Source: Streptomyces sp. NBC_00370
GTDB taxonomy: Bacteria; Actinomycetota; Actinomycetes; Streptomycetales; Streptomycetaceae
Reading direction: 5' to 3'
Length of the DNA stretch: 64,000 bases
NCBI RefSeq assembly: GCF_036084755.1
Contig: NZ_CP107968.1
Coordinates: 806,001 to 870,000, forward strand
Positions 17,324 through 24,619 of this stretch are shown one piece after another; position 1 is the stretch's first letter; every line of letters starts with the position of its first letter. The position numbers were made by a program, and so were the translations under genes. Below the pieces are notes generated by a model. That model made no database searches. It was not told the origin of the DNA and saw only the letters and a list, made by a program, of their open reading frames with translations.

Positions 17324-18280
17324 TCAGCGGTGCAGCAGCCGGGTCGTCTCGTCCCAGAGGCGGTCGGCTTCGTGCGCGTCGAGGGCGTAGGCGGCCACGC
17401 CGCTCCTGCTGTCGCCGTGCCCGGTGACGGTGACGGCTTCGGCGCAGTCCTCGAAGTAGCGGCCGCTCACCCCTTCCACCAGGGGGGAGGCGGCGAGCAG
17501 GACCGTGGTCGCCGCTCCCTGCTGCGGGGTCTTCCAGCCCGGCGGGACGTCAAGGCGCCGGCCCTGGTCGTCCACGGCGCCGACGAAGCGCAGCTGGCCT
17601 TCGTCCAGGTGGCGCTGGAGGTTGGTCATGATGCCGCCGGGGTGCAGCGCGTTGGCCGTGATGCCGCCGGCCGCCCAGCGCCCGGTCAGGGCCACGACGA
17701 AGAGGACGGTGGCCGTCTTCGACTGGCCGTAGGCGGACCACGCCTCGTAGGGCCGGGCGGTGAAGTGGATGTCGTCGAAGACGACCGGGGACATCAGGTG
17801 GGCGGACGAGCTGACGACGACCACCCGGGCGTTGCCCGCTGCGGCGAGCGCGTCGTGCAGTCCGAGGGTCAGGGCCGCGTGGCCCAGGTGGTTGACGGCG
17901 AACTGGGTCTCCCAGCCGTCGGAAGTCGTGGTGCGCTCCGGCAGGGCCATGGTCCCGGCGTTGTTGACCAGGATGTGCAGGGGGCCCGTCCATTCCTTGC
18001 CGAACGCGTCGACGCCTGCGAGGTCGGCCAGGTCGAGGTGGGCGACCCGGGTGTCGCGTCCCGTGGTGGTGCGGATGTCGGCCGCGGCGCGCTCACCCGC
18101 CGCGGTGTCCCGTACGGCGAGGGTGACGTCGGCGCCGGCGCCGGCCAGGGTGCGGGCGGTCTCCAGACCGATGCCGGAGGCCGCGCCGGTGACGACGGCG
18201 CGCCTGCCGGTCAGGTCGACACCGTCGATGACCTCGGCCGCTGTCGAGGTGGCCGTGAACGGGGTGGTGATTTCAGGCAT
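17324..18280 (-). CDS. Short-chain dehydrogenase/reductase (SDR)
   Basis: This 318-residue classical-type SDR has the cofactor motif TGAASGIGLETA, an NNAG motif (ILVNNAGTM), the catalytic Ser in VVVVSSSAH and the YGQSK active-site Tyr/Lys pair. The architecture matches the retinol-dehydrogenase/WW-oxidoreductase-like actinobacterial group. It would use NAD(P)H to reduce or oxidise an alcohol/ketone. It lies 44 nt downstream of a TetR gene on the same strand and is probably cotranscribed with it, under the TetR operator at 18923-18949. The substrate is unknown. Confidence 0.92.
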   Translation of the reverse strand: MPEITTPFTATSTAAEVIDGVDLTGRRAVVTGAASGIGLETARTLAGAGADVTLAVRDTAAGERAAADIRTTTGRDTRVAHLDLADLAGVDAFGKEWTGPLHILVNNAGTMALPERTTTSDGWETQFAVNHLGHAALTLGLHDALAAAGNARVVVVSSSAHLMSPVVFDDIHFTARPYEAWSAYGQSKTATVLFVVALTGRWAAGGITANALHPGGIMTNLQRHLDEGQLRFVGAVDDQGRRLDVPPGWKTPQQGAATTVLLAASPLVEGVSGRYFEDCAEAVTVTGHGDSRSGVAAYALDAHEADRLWDETTRLLHR

Positions 18281-18324
18281 GGCTGTACTCCGTGGGTCGG
18301 CGTGCGGGGTGAGAGGTGTCGGGG

Positions 18325-18921
18325 TCAGCCGGCGGCGCGGCAGATCAGCCGGACGACGCGTCTGATCCGGTCGCGGAACTCGGCGCGGGTGGCCGAGGTC
18401 TGCTTCCAGGTGAGGGCGGCGGAGAAGATGACGTCCATGACGTCGTCAGCGGTCAGCTCGTCGGTGAGCAGGCCGGGCGGCGCGAGCGCGCCGACCCGGT
18501 CGCTGATCGTCGCCCGCGCCTGCTCCTGGTGGTCGTGGAACATCGAGCCGAGCTGCGGTCCGCTGTTCTCCAGCAGCTCGCCGAGGTCTCTGGCCACCTG
18601 GGTCTCGACGTACTGGCCCATCAGGGCGTCCAGCGCCGCCACCGTGCGGTCCTCGAAGCTCGCCGCCGGGTCGTCGTCGAAGCTCGCCTCCATGCCCCGC
18701 TGGGCGCGCTCAAGGACCCCGCGCATCGTGGCGCGGTACAGCTGCTCCTTGTTGGAGAAGTGCAGGTAGAGGCCGGGCCGGGACACGCCGGCCGCCTTGG
18801 CGACCGCCTCCATGGACGTCTTCTGGAATCCGTACCTGCCGAACACCCCGAGGGCTGCTGCCAGCACTGCGGCGCGCTTGGGGTCGTCGGACTCCCGCTC
18901 AGGACTACTCACACCTGACAC
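18325..18921 (-). CDS. TetR-family repressor of the SDR operon
   Basis: This 198-residue regulator has an N-terminal TetR DNA-binding domain: VFGRYGFQKTSMEAVAKAAGVSRPGLYLHFSNKEQLYRA, about 28-66. The helical ligand-binding domain ends near RIRRVVRLICRAAG. The start shown is GTG 18921; a second GTG at 18912 is possible. Neither has a good ribosome binding site, and a 27-bp inverted repeat sits immediately upstream, so a leaderless transcript with autorepression is likely. The SDR downstream is the obvious regulated partner. Confidence 0.9.
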   Translation of the reverse strand: MSGVSSPERESDDPKRAAVLAAALGVFGRYGFQKTSMEAVAKAAGVSRPGLYLHFSNKEQLYRATMRGVLERAQRGMEASFDDDPAASFEDRTVAALDALMGQYVETQVARDLGELLENSGPQLGSMFHDHQEQARATISDRVGALAPPGLLTDELTADDVMDVIFSAALTWKQTSATRAEFRDRIRRVVRLICRAAG

Positions 18922-18922
18922 A

Positions 18923-18949
18923 TTAGACAGTCGTACGAAGTTTGTCTAA
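18923..18949 (-). promoter_or_regulatory. TetR operator, inverted repeat TTAGACA-N13-TGTCTAA
   Basis: Perfect 7-bp arms (18923-18929 and 18943-18949) directly abut the start codon of the TetR gene. The position is ideal for autorepression of the TetR-SDR operon. The opposite side is the glycosyltransferase stop at 18954, so only the TetR operon is affected. Confidence 0.65.
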
Positions 18950-18953
18950 CGCG

Positions 18954-20624
18954 TCAGCGCGAGTGCTCCCCGCGACCCCAGCGCGAGGCTTCCTGGGCGG
19001 CCGACCGCACCCTGCCCCGCAGGCCCGCCGGCAGCTTCCGCAAGGCCGTCCGTACGAGGCGGCGTATCCCGGGACGGGTCGCTGCCGACGCCACGAAGTG
19101 CCGCAGCCACAGCTGACGGCCCGGCTGACCGGCGGTCAGCTGGAGCTGGGAGTGCGGGCCGAACCAGTTGGGGACGAGGATGCGCCCGCCGATGCGCCGC
19201 ACCCCGAGATACGGCCGGTCCTCGCTGGCGACCCTGGCCCGCCGGCCGAGGCCCAGCACCTGGTAGTTGAGCCACACGTGGTGGCGGCCGCTCGCGAGCG
19301 GGTTGCCGCCGGCGAGCGTGTCCGGGTCGAGAAGCGTCTCCCCCGTGATCACCACTTCGTGCCGTCCGGCGCCGAGCGGCCTCAGTTCGGGGGTCAGTTC
19401 ACTGTCGGGATACCACCAGTGGCCGTCGGAGGTGTTCTGCACGAGCAGCTCGCCCGTGGCGTAGGAGAAAGGATCGGTCACCTCGACGTTCTCCGCGCCT
19501 TCGATTCCCGCCAGCAGTTCGGGATCGAGGAAGAATTTTCCCTCGCGCTCCACGAGGACCAACGGCTCACCATTCGGCCTGACATGACGGACCGTGGTCC
19601 GCACCACGAGTTTGTCCTGCCGCCAGAACGGTTTCTCCATGTCGAGCCGCGGCCTGATTCCACCGGTGCGCCGGGCGAGTTCGACAAGGGATTCCAGCCG
19701 GCCCTCCTCCAGCAGGGTGGCCCGCAGTCTCCCGACGGCCGGCATTCCTTCTCTGACGCCCGGTGGGAAACATTCCAGCGCCATCTTCCGAACGACATCG
19801 AAATAGGTGCGCAGTTGAGCCCCGGTCCGTTGCAGAACGCGCGGCTCGGTCACCGGACGGAGTAATTCCACCCGATAGGAACGCCGTAGCAGTCTGTCGC
19901 GCAACTCCCCCGGTTCCGTGCCCTCCTTGACGGCCTCGACGACATGCCGCAGATGGCGGTAGTACGTGTCGGCCGTCGTGACGCCGCTGCTGTTGTTCCC
20001 GCCGTCCGCCCTGCGGACCCAGCGGTAGGTCGGATAGTCACCGAGAATGGAGACGGTGCGCGCCCGGGTGTAGGCGCGGGCCATGAAGAGCTGGTCCTCC
20101 AGCCGGACGCGCCCTTCGGGAAATGTGATGCCGTGGTCCAGCAGAAAGGATCTCCGGAACATCTTGTGCGGCGTCAGGCTCTCGATCAGTGGCGCGTCCT
20201 TGACCGTGCAGCGCTCGACGGTCCGTTTGAACACGTTGCTCGGTCCCGTCATCGTGCCGTACATCTTGCCAAGCACGATGTCCGAGTCGTTCCGCTCACC
20301 CAGCCTGACCAGGCGTTCCAGTGACTCCGGGGCGAGTTCGTCGTCCTGGTCGACGAACTGCACGTACTTGCCGCGGGCCAGTCGCACGCCGACGTTGCGG
20401 GGCTTGCCCGGCCAGCCGGAGTTCTCCTGATGGTGGACGCGCACATGCGGGTGGCGGGCGGCGAGCCGGCGCAGCCGCTCGGCCGAGTCGTCCGTCGACC
20501 CGTCATTCACATAGAGAATCTCGTAGGCGTCGGAGCCAAGGCTCTGGCCGGTCAGTGATGCGGCGCAGCGATCCAGATGCTCTCCGGCGTTGTAAACCGG
20601 AATCACTATGCTCACTTTCAGCAT
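18954..20624 (-). CDS. GT2-family glycosyltransferase with C-terminal extension
   Basis: This 556-residue enzyme has a GT-A glycosyltransferase domain at the N-terminus: VSIVIPVYNAGEHLDRC, YVNDGSTDDS, the segment PGKPRNVGVRLARGKYVQFV, and the metal-binding DQDD motif. An acceptor region follows with EDQLFM. The C-terminal half (about 330-520) is beta-rich, with repeated strand pairs such as WYPDSELTPELRPLG, and ends in a basic helix. This resembles the accessory region of cell-wall-polymer glycosyltransferases. It probably decorates a teichoic-acid-like or capsular glycopolymer at the inner membrane face. The start is ATG 20624 with GAGGGGG upstream; an in-frame ATG 16 codons earlier has no ribosome site. 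No partner wall genes are adjacent. Confidence 0.87.
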   Translation of the reverse strand: MLKVSIVIPVYNAGEHLDRCAASLTGQSLGSDAYEILYVNDGSTDDSAERLRRLAARHPHVRVHHQENSGWPGKPRNVGVRLARGKYVQFVDQDDELAPESLERLVRLGERNDSDIVLGKMYGTMTGPSNVFKRTVERCTVKDAPLIESLTPHKMFRRSFLLDHGITFPEGRVRLEDQLFMARAYTRARTVSILGDYPTYRWVRRADGGNNSSGVTTADTYYRHLRHVVEAVKEGTEPGELRDRLLRRSYRVELLRPVTEPRVLQRTGAQLRTYFDVVRKMALECFPPGVREGMPAVGRLRATLLEEGRLESLVELARRTGGIRPRLDMEKPFWRQDKLVVRTTVRHVRPNGEPLVLVEREGKFFLDPELLAGIEGAENVEVTDPFSYATGELLVQNTSDGHWWYPDSELTPELRPLGAGRHEVVITGETLLDPDTLAGGNPLASGRHHVWLNYQVLGLGRRARVASEDRPYLGVRRIGGRILVPNWFGPHSQLQLTAGQPGRQLWLRHFVASAATRPGIRRLVRTALRKLPAGLRGRVRSAAQEASRWGRGEHSR

Positions 20625-20907
20625 TCGGGCCCCCTCGTCAACAGCGGCGGTCACCGAGTGAGATTCACACACCCCTCAGAAGGTTGTACGTAAATATGAC
20701 TTCGACACGACGGGTGCCGTTTCCCTGACGTTCATTCAGCCCAGCGGGCCGGCGCCGGGCGCGGGCGGCGCGGATGGCCACTTGACACCTGTTCAGAAAC
20801 GCCCCGACGGGCTATCGTCCCCAGGGATCGCACTCTGCGCATCGTTGCCGATGCGTCCCACCGCGGGCAGGAGTCACGCCCCGCTCCGAGACCCCGGAGG
20901 CCCGGCG

Positions 20908-21117
20908 ATGCTCTTCTGGACCCTCGCTCTGCTGCTCACCCTGATCGCCTTCGGCAGCATCGGCTACGCGATGGCCGGCCTCGGCCGGGGCAGCGGACGT
21001 ACCGGTGCGCGCCGTATCGGCGACTGCACGATGCGCCATGTCCCCCGCATGCCGAACGGGCCCACCCCCGCCGGACGTGTGCGTCGTCCGGCCGGAGTGG
21101 GCCCGTCAGGTGGGTGA
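20908..21117 (+). CDS. Small membrane protein candidate (69 aa)
   Basis: The frame starts at an ATG preceded by GGAGG at 7-nt spacing. It encodes one N-terminal hydrophobic helix (LFWTLALLLTLIAFGSIGYAMAG) followed by a short basic tail. I do not recognise the family. The last third runs through the terminator hairpin at 21056-21106, and the stop lies beyond it. The tail composition may therefore be dictated by the hairpin, or the frame may not be fully expressed. It is supported mainly by the strong ribosome site and the transmembrane segment. Confidence 0.4.
   Translation: MLFWTLALLLTLIAFGSIGYAMAGLGRGSGRTGARRIGDCTMRHVPRMPNGPTPAGRVRRPAGVGPSGG
21056..21106 (-). terminator. Long hairpin terminator of the LysM/SLT gene
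   Basis: A 10-bp outer stem (21056-21065 with 21097-21106) and a 7-bp inner stem (21071-21077 with 21085-21091), located 20 nt beyond the stop of the LysM/SLT gene. It overlaps the end of the small opposite-strand frame. Confidence 0.75.
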
Positions 21118-21125
21118 AGGTCCGG

Positions 21126-21977
21126 TCAGTAGGGACCGTTCACGTTGTCGATCGAGCCGTAGGTGGCAGCCGCGTAGTTGCACGCGGCGGTGATGTTGGC
21201 CACCGGGTCGTAGCTGTCCATGGACGTGCCGTCCACGTGGTACGCCTGGAACGTCGGGTCGATGACCTGCAGCAGTCCCTTGGACGGCGTGCCGGCGGCG
21301 GCGTTCGAGTCCCAGTTGTTGATGGCCGCCGGGTTGCCCGACGACTCCCGCATGATGTTGCGGTAGATGCCGTCGTAGCTGCCCGGGATGCCGTGGGCGG
21401 CCATGATGTCCAGCGACTCCTTGATCCAGCCGTCCAGGTCGTTGGTGTACGACGCGGCCGCCGTCTGGATGGGGGTGGTGCTCGTACCGCCCTGGGCGCT
21501 CTTGCCGGACGGGACGGCCGCCGCCGTGGCGGGCTTGGCCTCGGCCTTCGGGGCACTCTTCGGAGCGCTCTTCGTGACAGTCCTGTCGGCGGTCGTCGCC
21601 GCCGTCCTCGACGCCGCCTTCCCGCCCAGGGTCAGCTTGAGGCCGGGGTGGATCAGCGACGGGTTGCCGCCGACGGCCTGCCGGTTGTCCTGGTAGAGCT
21701 TCTTCCAGCCACCGCTCAGCGAGTGGGTGCGGGCGATCTTGGCGAGCGAGTCACCGGAGACCACGGAGTACGTGGTCGGCGCGGCCTTCTTGGCGGCCAC
21801 GACGGACGCGGGGGCCGATTTCACGGCCGACTCGACGGCCGAGCTGTGGACGGACGGCGCCGCTGTGGCGGTGGTGGCGGCCACCAGCGGGATGGTGAGC
21901 GCCGCACCACCCGTACCGAATGCGATAAGGCGTCGGGTGAGCCGGCCGGTACGGGGACGACGGTGCTTCTTGGGCAT
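21126..21977 (-). CDS. Secreted LysM + lytic transglycosylase (SLT) cell-wall hydrolase
   Basis: This 283-residue exported protein has a basic N-region, a hydrophobic signal (RRLIAFGTGGAALTIPLVAATTATAAP) and a LysM domain (TTYSVVSGDSLAKIARTHSL..LIHPGLKLTL, about 68-118). An Ala/Lys-rich linker leads to a C-terminal transglycosylase-SLT-like domain whose ESSGNPAAINNWDSN segment carries the catalytic Glu, followed by KGLLQVIDPTFQAY. It should bind and cleave peptidoglycan. It resembles the Swl/Rpf-like hydrolases of streptomycetes that act in germination and growth. The start is ATG 21977 with GAGAGGAA upstream. The leader is a c-di-AMP riboswitch, in keeping with other actinomycete cell-wall hydrolases. 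Confidence 0.92.
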   Translation of the reverse strand: MPKKHRRPRTGRLTRRLIAFGTGGAALTIPLVAATTATAAPSVHSSAVESAVKSAPASVVAAKKAAPTTYSVVSGDSLAKIARTHSLSGGWKKLYQDNRQAVGGNPSLIHPGLKLTLGGKAASRTAATTADRTVTKSAPKSAPKAEAKPATAAAVPSGKSAQGGTSTTPIQTAAASYTNDLDGWIKESLDIMAAHGIPGSYDGIYRNIMRESSGNPAAINNWDSNAAAGTPSKGLLQVIDPTFQAYHVDGTSMDSYDPVANITAACNYAAATYGSIDNVNGPY

Positions 21978-21989
21978 GACTAATTCCTC

Positions 21990-22172
21990 TCCGTCGCCTG
22001 CGAGGTGAGCTGTCGGGTTCGGACTGGAGATGTCCGGCCACATGAATGTGGCTTCACCCCTAGCCGGTCCTGTTTACGGACCGGCGGCTTACCTTGGGTC
22101 CCCCGCTCCTGCCGTAAGTGAGTGGGATTGGGTTTTCCGGACGGCGGCAGGATTAGGCGGTCCACCCGGAGT
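21990..22172 (-). ncRNA. ydaO-type c-di-AMP riboswitch
   Basis: The leader on the minus strand contains blocks characteristic of the ydaO/yuaA riboswitch in actinomycetes. They are a TAATCCTGCCGCC start region (about 22157-22145), GGCAGGAGCGGGGGACCCAA (around 22113-22094), GGGGTGAAGCC (about 22060), CCGGACATCTCC-GTCC (about 22040-22021), and AACCCGACAGCTCACCTCGC followed by AGGCG-CGGAGAGG just before the start codon. In streptomycetes this element precedes rpf/swl cell-wall hydrolase genes and lowers expression when c-di-AMP is abundant. The boundaries are approximate. Confidence 0.88.
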
Positions 22173-22178
22173 GACGTG

Positions 22179-22208
22179 AACGTAAGCGACAAAGACCGGC
22201 CTGAACAA
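22179..22208 (-). promoter_or_regulatory. Possible promoter of the riboswitch transcript
   Basis: On the minus strand TTGTTC (22208-22203) is followed after 18 nt by TACGTT (22184-22179). The predicted start would lie near 22172, at the beginning of the riboswitch. The -35 match is weak. Confidence 0.35.
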
Positions 22209-22594
22209 GTCCGGGATTACAGGAACATCTCGAATCGGGAATCCGACGGTTCGACATCTCGTTACCGGAACAAGATCCGAGAACTCAACTTTCCTTCTGT
22301 GCGCGGGAAATAGCAGCCGGCCGCGCGCACGCCCGACATGTCCTTACGTGACACACATCACGGGGATATACCGCAACCGCGCGCTCCAACGAGGAACGCC
22401 GAACGACAAGTTGACCTATCGGTGGCTATACGGACTTGAAGGTCAATACCGCCAAATCGCCCATATGGGAAGCGCGCGTGTGGTCGCGGACGAGGCAAGT
22501 GCCGTTGCCGCGCGCGGTATCCTTCCCTACGGCCGTCCCAGCCCGCCAAGCCCACTGACAGCTCTGGACGGGCCGTTTTCGAGGAGCAAGACGC
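22209..22594. other. Intergenic region without recognised gene
   Basis: This stretch between the riboswitch and the DUF6221 gene is less GC-rich than its surroundings. Open frames in it lack ribosome sites and codon bias, so I call none. It probably holds the promoters of the two divergent genes, but no convincing -35/-10 pair for the rightward gene was found by eye. Confidence 0.5.
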
Positions 22595-22993
22595 GTGAGC
22601 GAGAACGAAGCACTGATCACCTTCGTCCGGGCCCGGCTGGACGAGGAGGAGCAGATCGCGCGCAACGGTGGCAGCGACACGTGGCGGTGCCCGCCGGACC
22701 GGCCGGGCGAGGTGCACAGCTCCACGGGCCCGATCGCCTTCAGCATGAAGGACTACGGCTACGACCATCACATCGCCCACCAGGACCCGGCGCAGACCCT
22801 CCGCCGTATCGAGACCACCCGGGTACTCATCGGCGAGTACGCGGAGGTGGCCGAGCTGGACGTGGACCGCCCCGCCCGTGACTTCCCCTCCGGGCGCGCG
22901 GTCGGCCTGGGCTTCGTCGTCCGGCAGATCGCGGCCGAGCACGCGGGACACCCCGACTACCGGGTGAAGTGGCTTCCCCGGTTCGCCGGTTGA
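22595..22993 (+). CDS. DUF6221 family protein
   Basis: This 132-residue soluble protein is of a kind common in streptomycetes. It starts MSENEALITFVRARLDEEEQIA, the typical N-terminal helix of the family. A middle segment reads HIAHQDPAQTLRRIETTRVLI, and the end reads GLGFVVRQIAAEHAGHPDYRVKWLP. No function is established for the family. The start is GTG 22595, preceded by GAGGAG at 8-nt spacing. It stands alone between the riboswitch region and the MFS leader. Confidence 0.85.
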   Translation: MSENEALITFVRARLDEEEQIARNGGSDTWRCPPDRPGEVHSSTGPIAFSMKDYGYDHHIAHQDPAQTLRRIETTRVLIGEYAEVAELDVDRPARDFPSGRAVGLGFVVRQIAAEHAGHPDYRVKWLPRFAG

Positions 22994-23091
22994 GCTGACG
23001 GAGGGCGGACACCGCCGCACCGAATATCGCTTTCGCGGCGGACGTCCGACGGTTAATCTCCGAACGACGGCCGACCCCGTGAGGAGCTGAG

Positions 23092-23118
23092 ATGCCCGGT
23101 CACCCGAGCGCGCGTTGA
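23092..23118 (+). CDS. Candidate 8-codon leader peptide upstream of MFS gene
   Basis: ATG at 23092 preceded by GAGGAG (about 5 nt spacing) opens a frame encoding MPGHPSAR and a TGA stop. It lies 92 nt before the MFS start and 26 nt before a hairpin followed by a short T-run. Such a layout is seen in leader-peptide attenuation of antibiotic-resistance exporters. A chance micro-ORF cannot be excluded. Confidence 0.3.
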   Translation: MPGHPSAR

Positions 23119-23144
23119 CGTAGGTCCCGACCGACCTGTCATCG

Positions 23145-23179
23145 CGTGCCGCCTCTGATCGCGGCACGGCGAGCCTTTT
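23145..23179 (+). promoter_or_regulatory. Candidate attenuator hairpin in MFS leader
   Basis: CGTGCCGC (23145-23152) pairs perfectly with GCGGCACG (23161-23168) around an 8-nt loop and is followed by CCTTTTCC (T-run at 23176-23179). A hairpin plus T-run inside a leader, 30 nt before the MFS start, suggests premature termination or attenuation. Confidence 0.4.
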
Positions 23180-23209
23180 CCTCAGCCCTCGGCGCCCCAA
23201 GGGGTCACT

Positions 23210-24496
23210 GTGCCGTTCCGTCTTCCCGCCCTGTCGCGGGACCGTGATTTCCGCAGTCTCTGGGCCGGCCAGAGCGCCTCGCAGCTCGGGGCACAGGCCG
23301 CGCAGGTCACACTGCCGCTCGTCGCCGTGGTGGCACTGCACGCGGGCGCCGGTCAGCTCGGCGCCCTCCGCGCGGTGCAGCAGGCACCGATCCTGCTGTT
23401 CTCGCTCTTCGTGGGGGCGTGGGTGGACCGCAGGCGCTCCCGCACCATGATGGTGCTGGCCGACGCGGGCCGCGCCGTGGCACTGGCCGTGATCCCGGTC
23501 TGCTGTCTTCTCGGGGTGCTCGGCGTTCCGGTGCTGTTCGTGGTCGCTTTCCTGGTGGGCGTACTGAGCGTGTGCTTCGACGTGGCGTACCAGGCGTCGC
23601 TGGTACGCCTGGTGCCACGCGACCAGCTCGCCCAGGGCAACAGCCTGCTGGAGGGCAGCAGGTCGGCGGCGCAGATCGGCGGCCCCGCGCTCGGCGGGGC
23701 GATGGTCTCGCTGCTCTCCGTACCGGTCGCCGCGGCGGCCAACGCCTGCTTCTTCGTCCTGTCGTCCCTGTCGGTCCGGCGGATCAGCCGCAACGAGCCG
23801 GTACCCCTGTCCGGGGCGGGATCCGGGCCCGGGTCCGAGGGGCGGTCCGCCGTCCGGATGTGGCGGCAGATCCACGAGGGACTGCGTCTGGTCGTCAGCG
23901 ACGGCTCGCTGCGGGCCGTGGGGATCTGCTCGGCCCTCTTCCAGTTCTCCTTCGCCGGTCTGATGACCGTCTATCTGCTCTTCCTGTCGCGCACCCTGCA
24001 GCTGCCGGGCACCGCCGTCGGCCTGGCGCTCGCGGCCGTCGGTCCCGGCGCGCTGGCGGGTTCGCTGCTGGCGGCGTGGCTGCCCGGAAGGATCGGGTAC
24101 GGCCTGGTGCTGGTGTCGGCGGCCGTGCTCGGGGACGGCGTACTGCTGTGCGTCCCCGCGCTGCACGGGTCGGGCGCCGCCACCCTCGCCCTGCTCATGG
24201 CGGTGAACTTCGTCTTCGGCGTCTTCGGCCAGCTGGTCGACGTCACGGTCATGGCGGTCCGGCAGGCCGTGACGCCCGTGCGGATCCAGGGCCGGGTCGT
24301 CGCGACCGTCAACGTCGTCGGCATGGGTCTGACCCCGCTCGGGTCACTGCTCGGCGGCTTCCTGGCCGCCGGCTGGGGACCGCGTACCGCGCTCCTGGTG
24401 ACCGCGGCCGGTCTGCTGCTGTCGCCCCTGTTCATGGTCTTCTCACCCCTGGCGCGGCTGGGGAGAAAACTGCCGGTAGCCGCCGTGCCCGATTGA
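23210..24496 (+). CDS. MFS transporter (MFS_3/EntS-like exporter)
   Basis: This 428-residue, 12-helix major facilitator protein contains FRSLWAGQSASQLGAQAAQVTLPLVAV at the first helix and VDRRRSRTMMVLADAGRA in loop 2-3, the MFS signature. The segment RDQLAQGNSLLEGSRSAAQIGGPALGG is typical of the enterobactin-exporter/macrolide-exporter MFS_3 group. It likely exports a natural product or drug using the proton gradient. The start is GTG 23210 with AAGGGG upstream. The leader contains a putative micro-ORF and hairpin, suggesting inducible expression. Confidence 0.9.
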   Translation: MPFRLPALSRDRDFRSLWAGQSASQLGAQAAQVTLPLVAVVALHAGAGQLGALRAVQQAPILLFSLFVGAWVDRRRSRTMMVLADAGRAVALAVIPVCCLLGVLGVPVLFVVAFLVGVLSVCFDVAYQASLVRLVPRDQLAQGNSLLEGSRSAAQIGGPALGGAMVSLLSVPVAAAANACFFVLSSLSVRRISRNEPVPLSGAGSGPGSEGRSAVRMWRQIHEGLRLVVSDGSLRAVGICSALFQFSFAGLMTVYLLFLSRTLQLPGTAVGLALAAVGPGALAGSLLAAWLPGRIGYGLVLVSAAVLGDGVLLCVPALHGSGAATLALLMAVNFVFGVFGQLVDVTVMAVRQAVTPVRIQGRVVATVNVVGMGLTPLGSLLGGFLAAGWGPRTALLVTAAGLLLSPLFMVFSPLARLGRKLPVAAVPD

Positions 24497-24619
24497 GCGA
24501 AAGGCAGCGGAAACGCGTTGAACAAAACGCATCGCTGGGCCGTACACCTGTCTGCGGCCCCGACCCTCTGTGCCTGGTCCGCCACGTCATCACCGGGCCT
24601 CGCGCGGAAGGAACTTGGG

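Noticed and set aside
22122..22313. A 62-codon plus-strand ORF in the riboswitch upstream region.
   Set aside because: No ribosome site, no codon bias, and it overlaps the antisense of the riboswitch.
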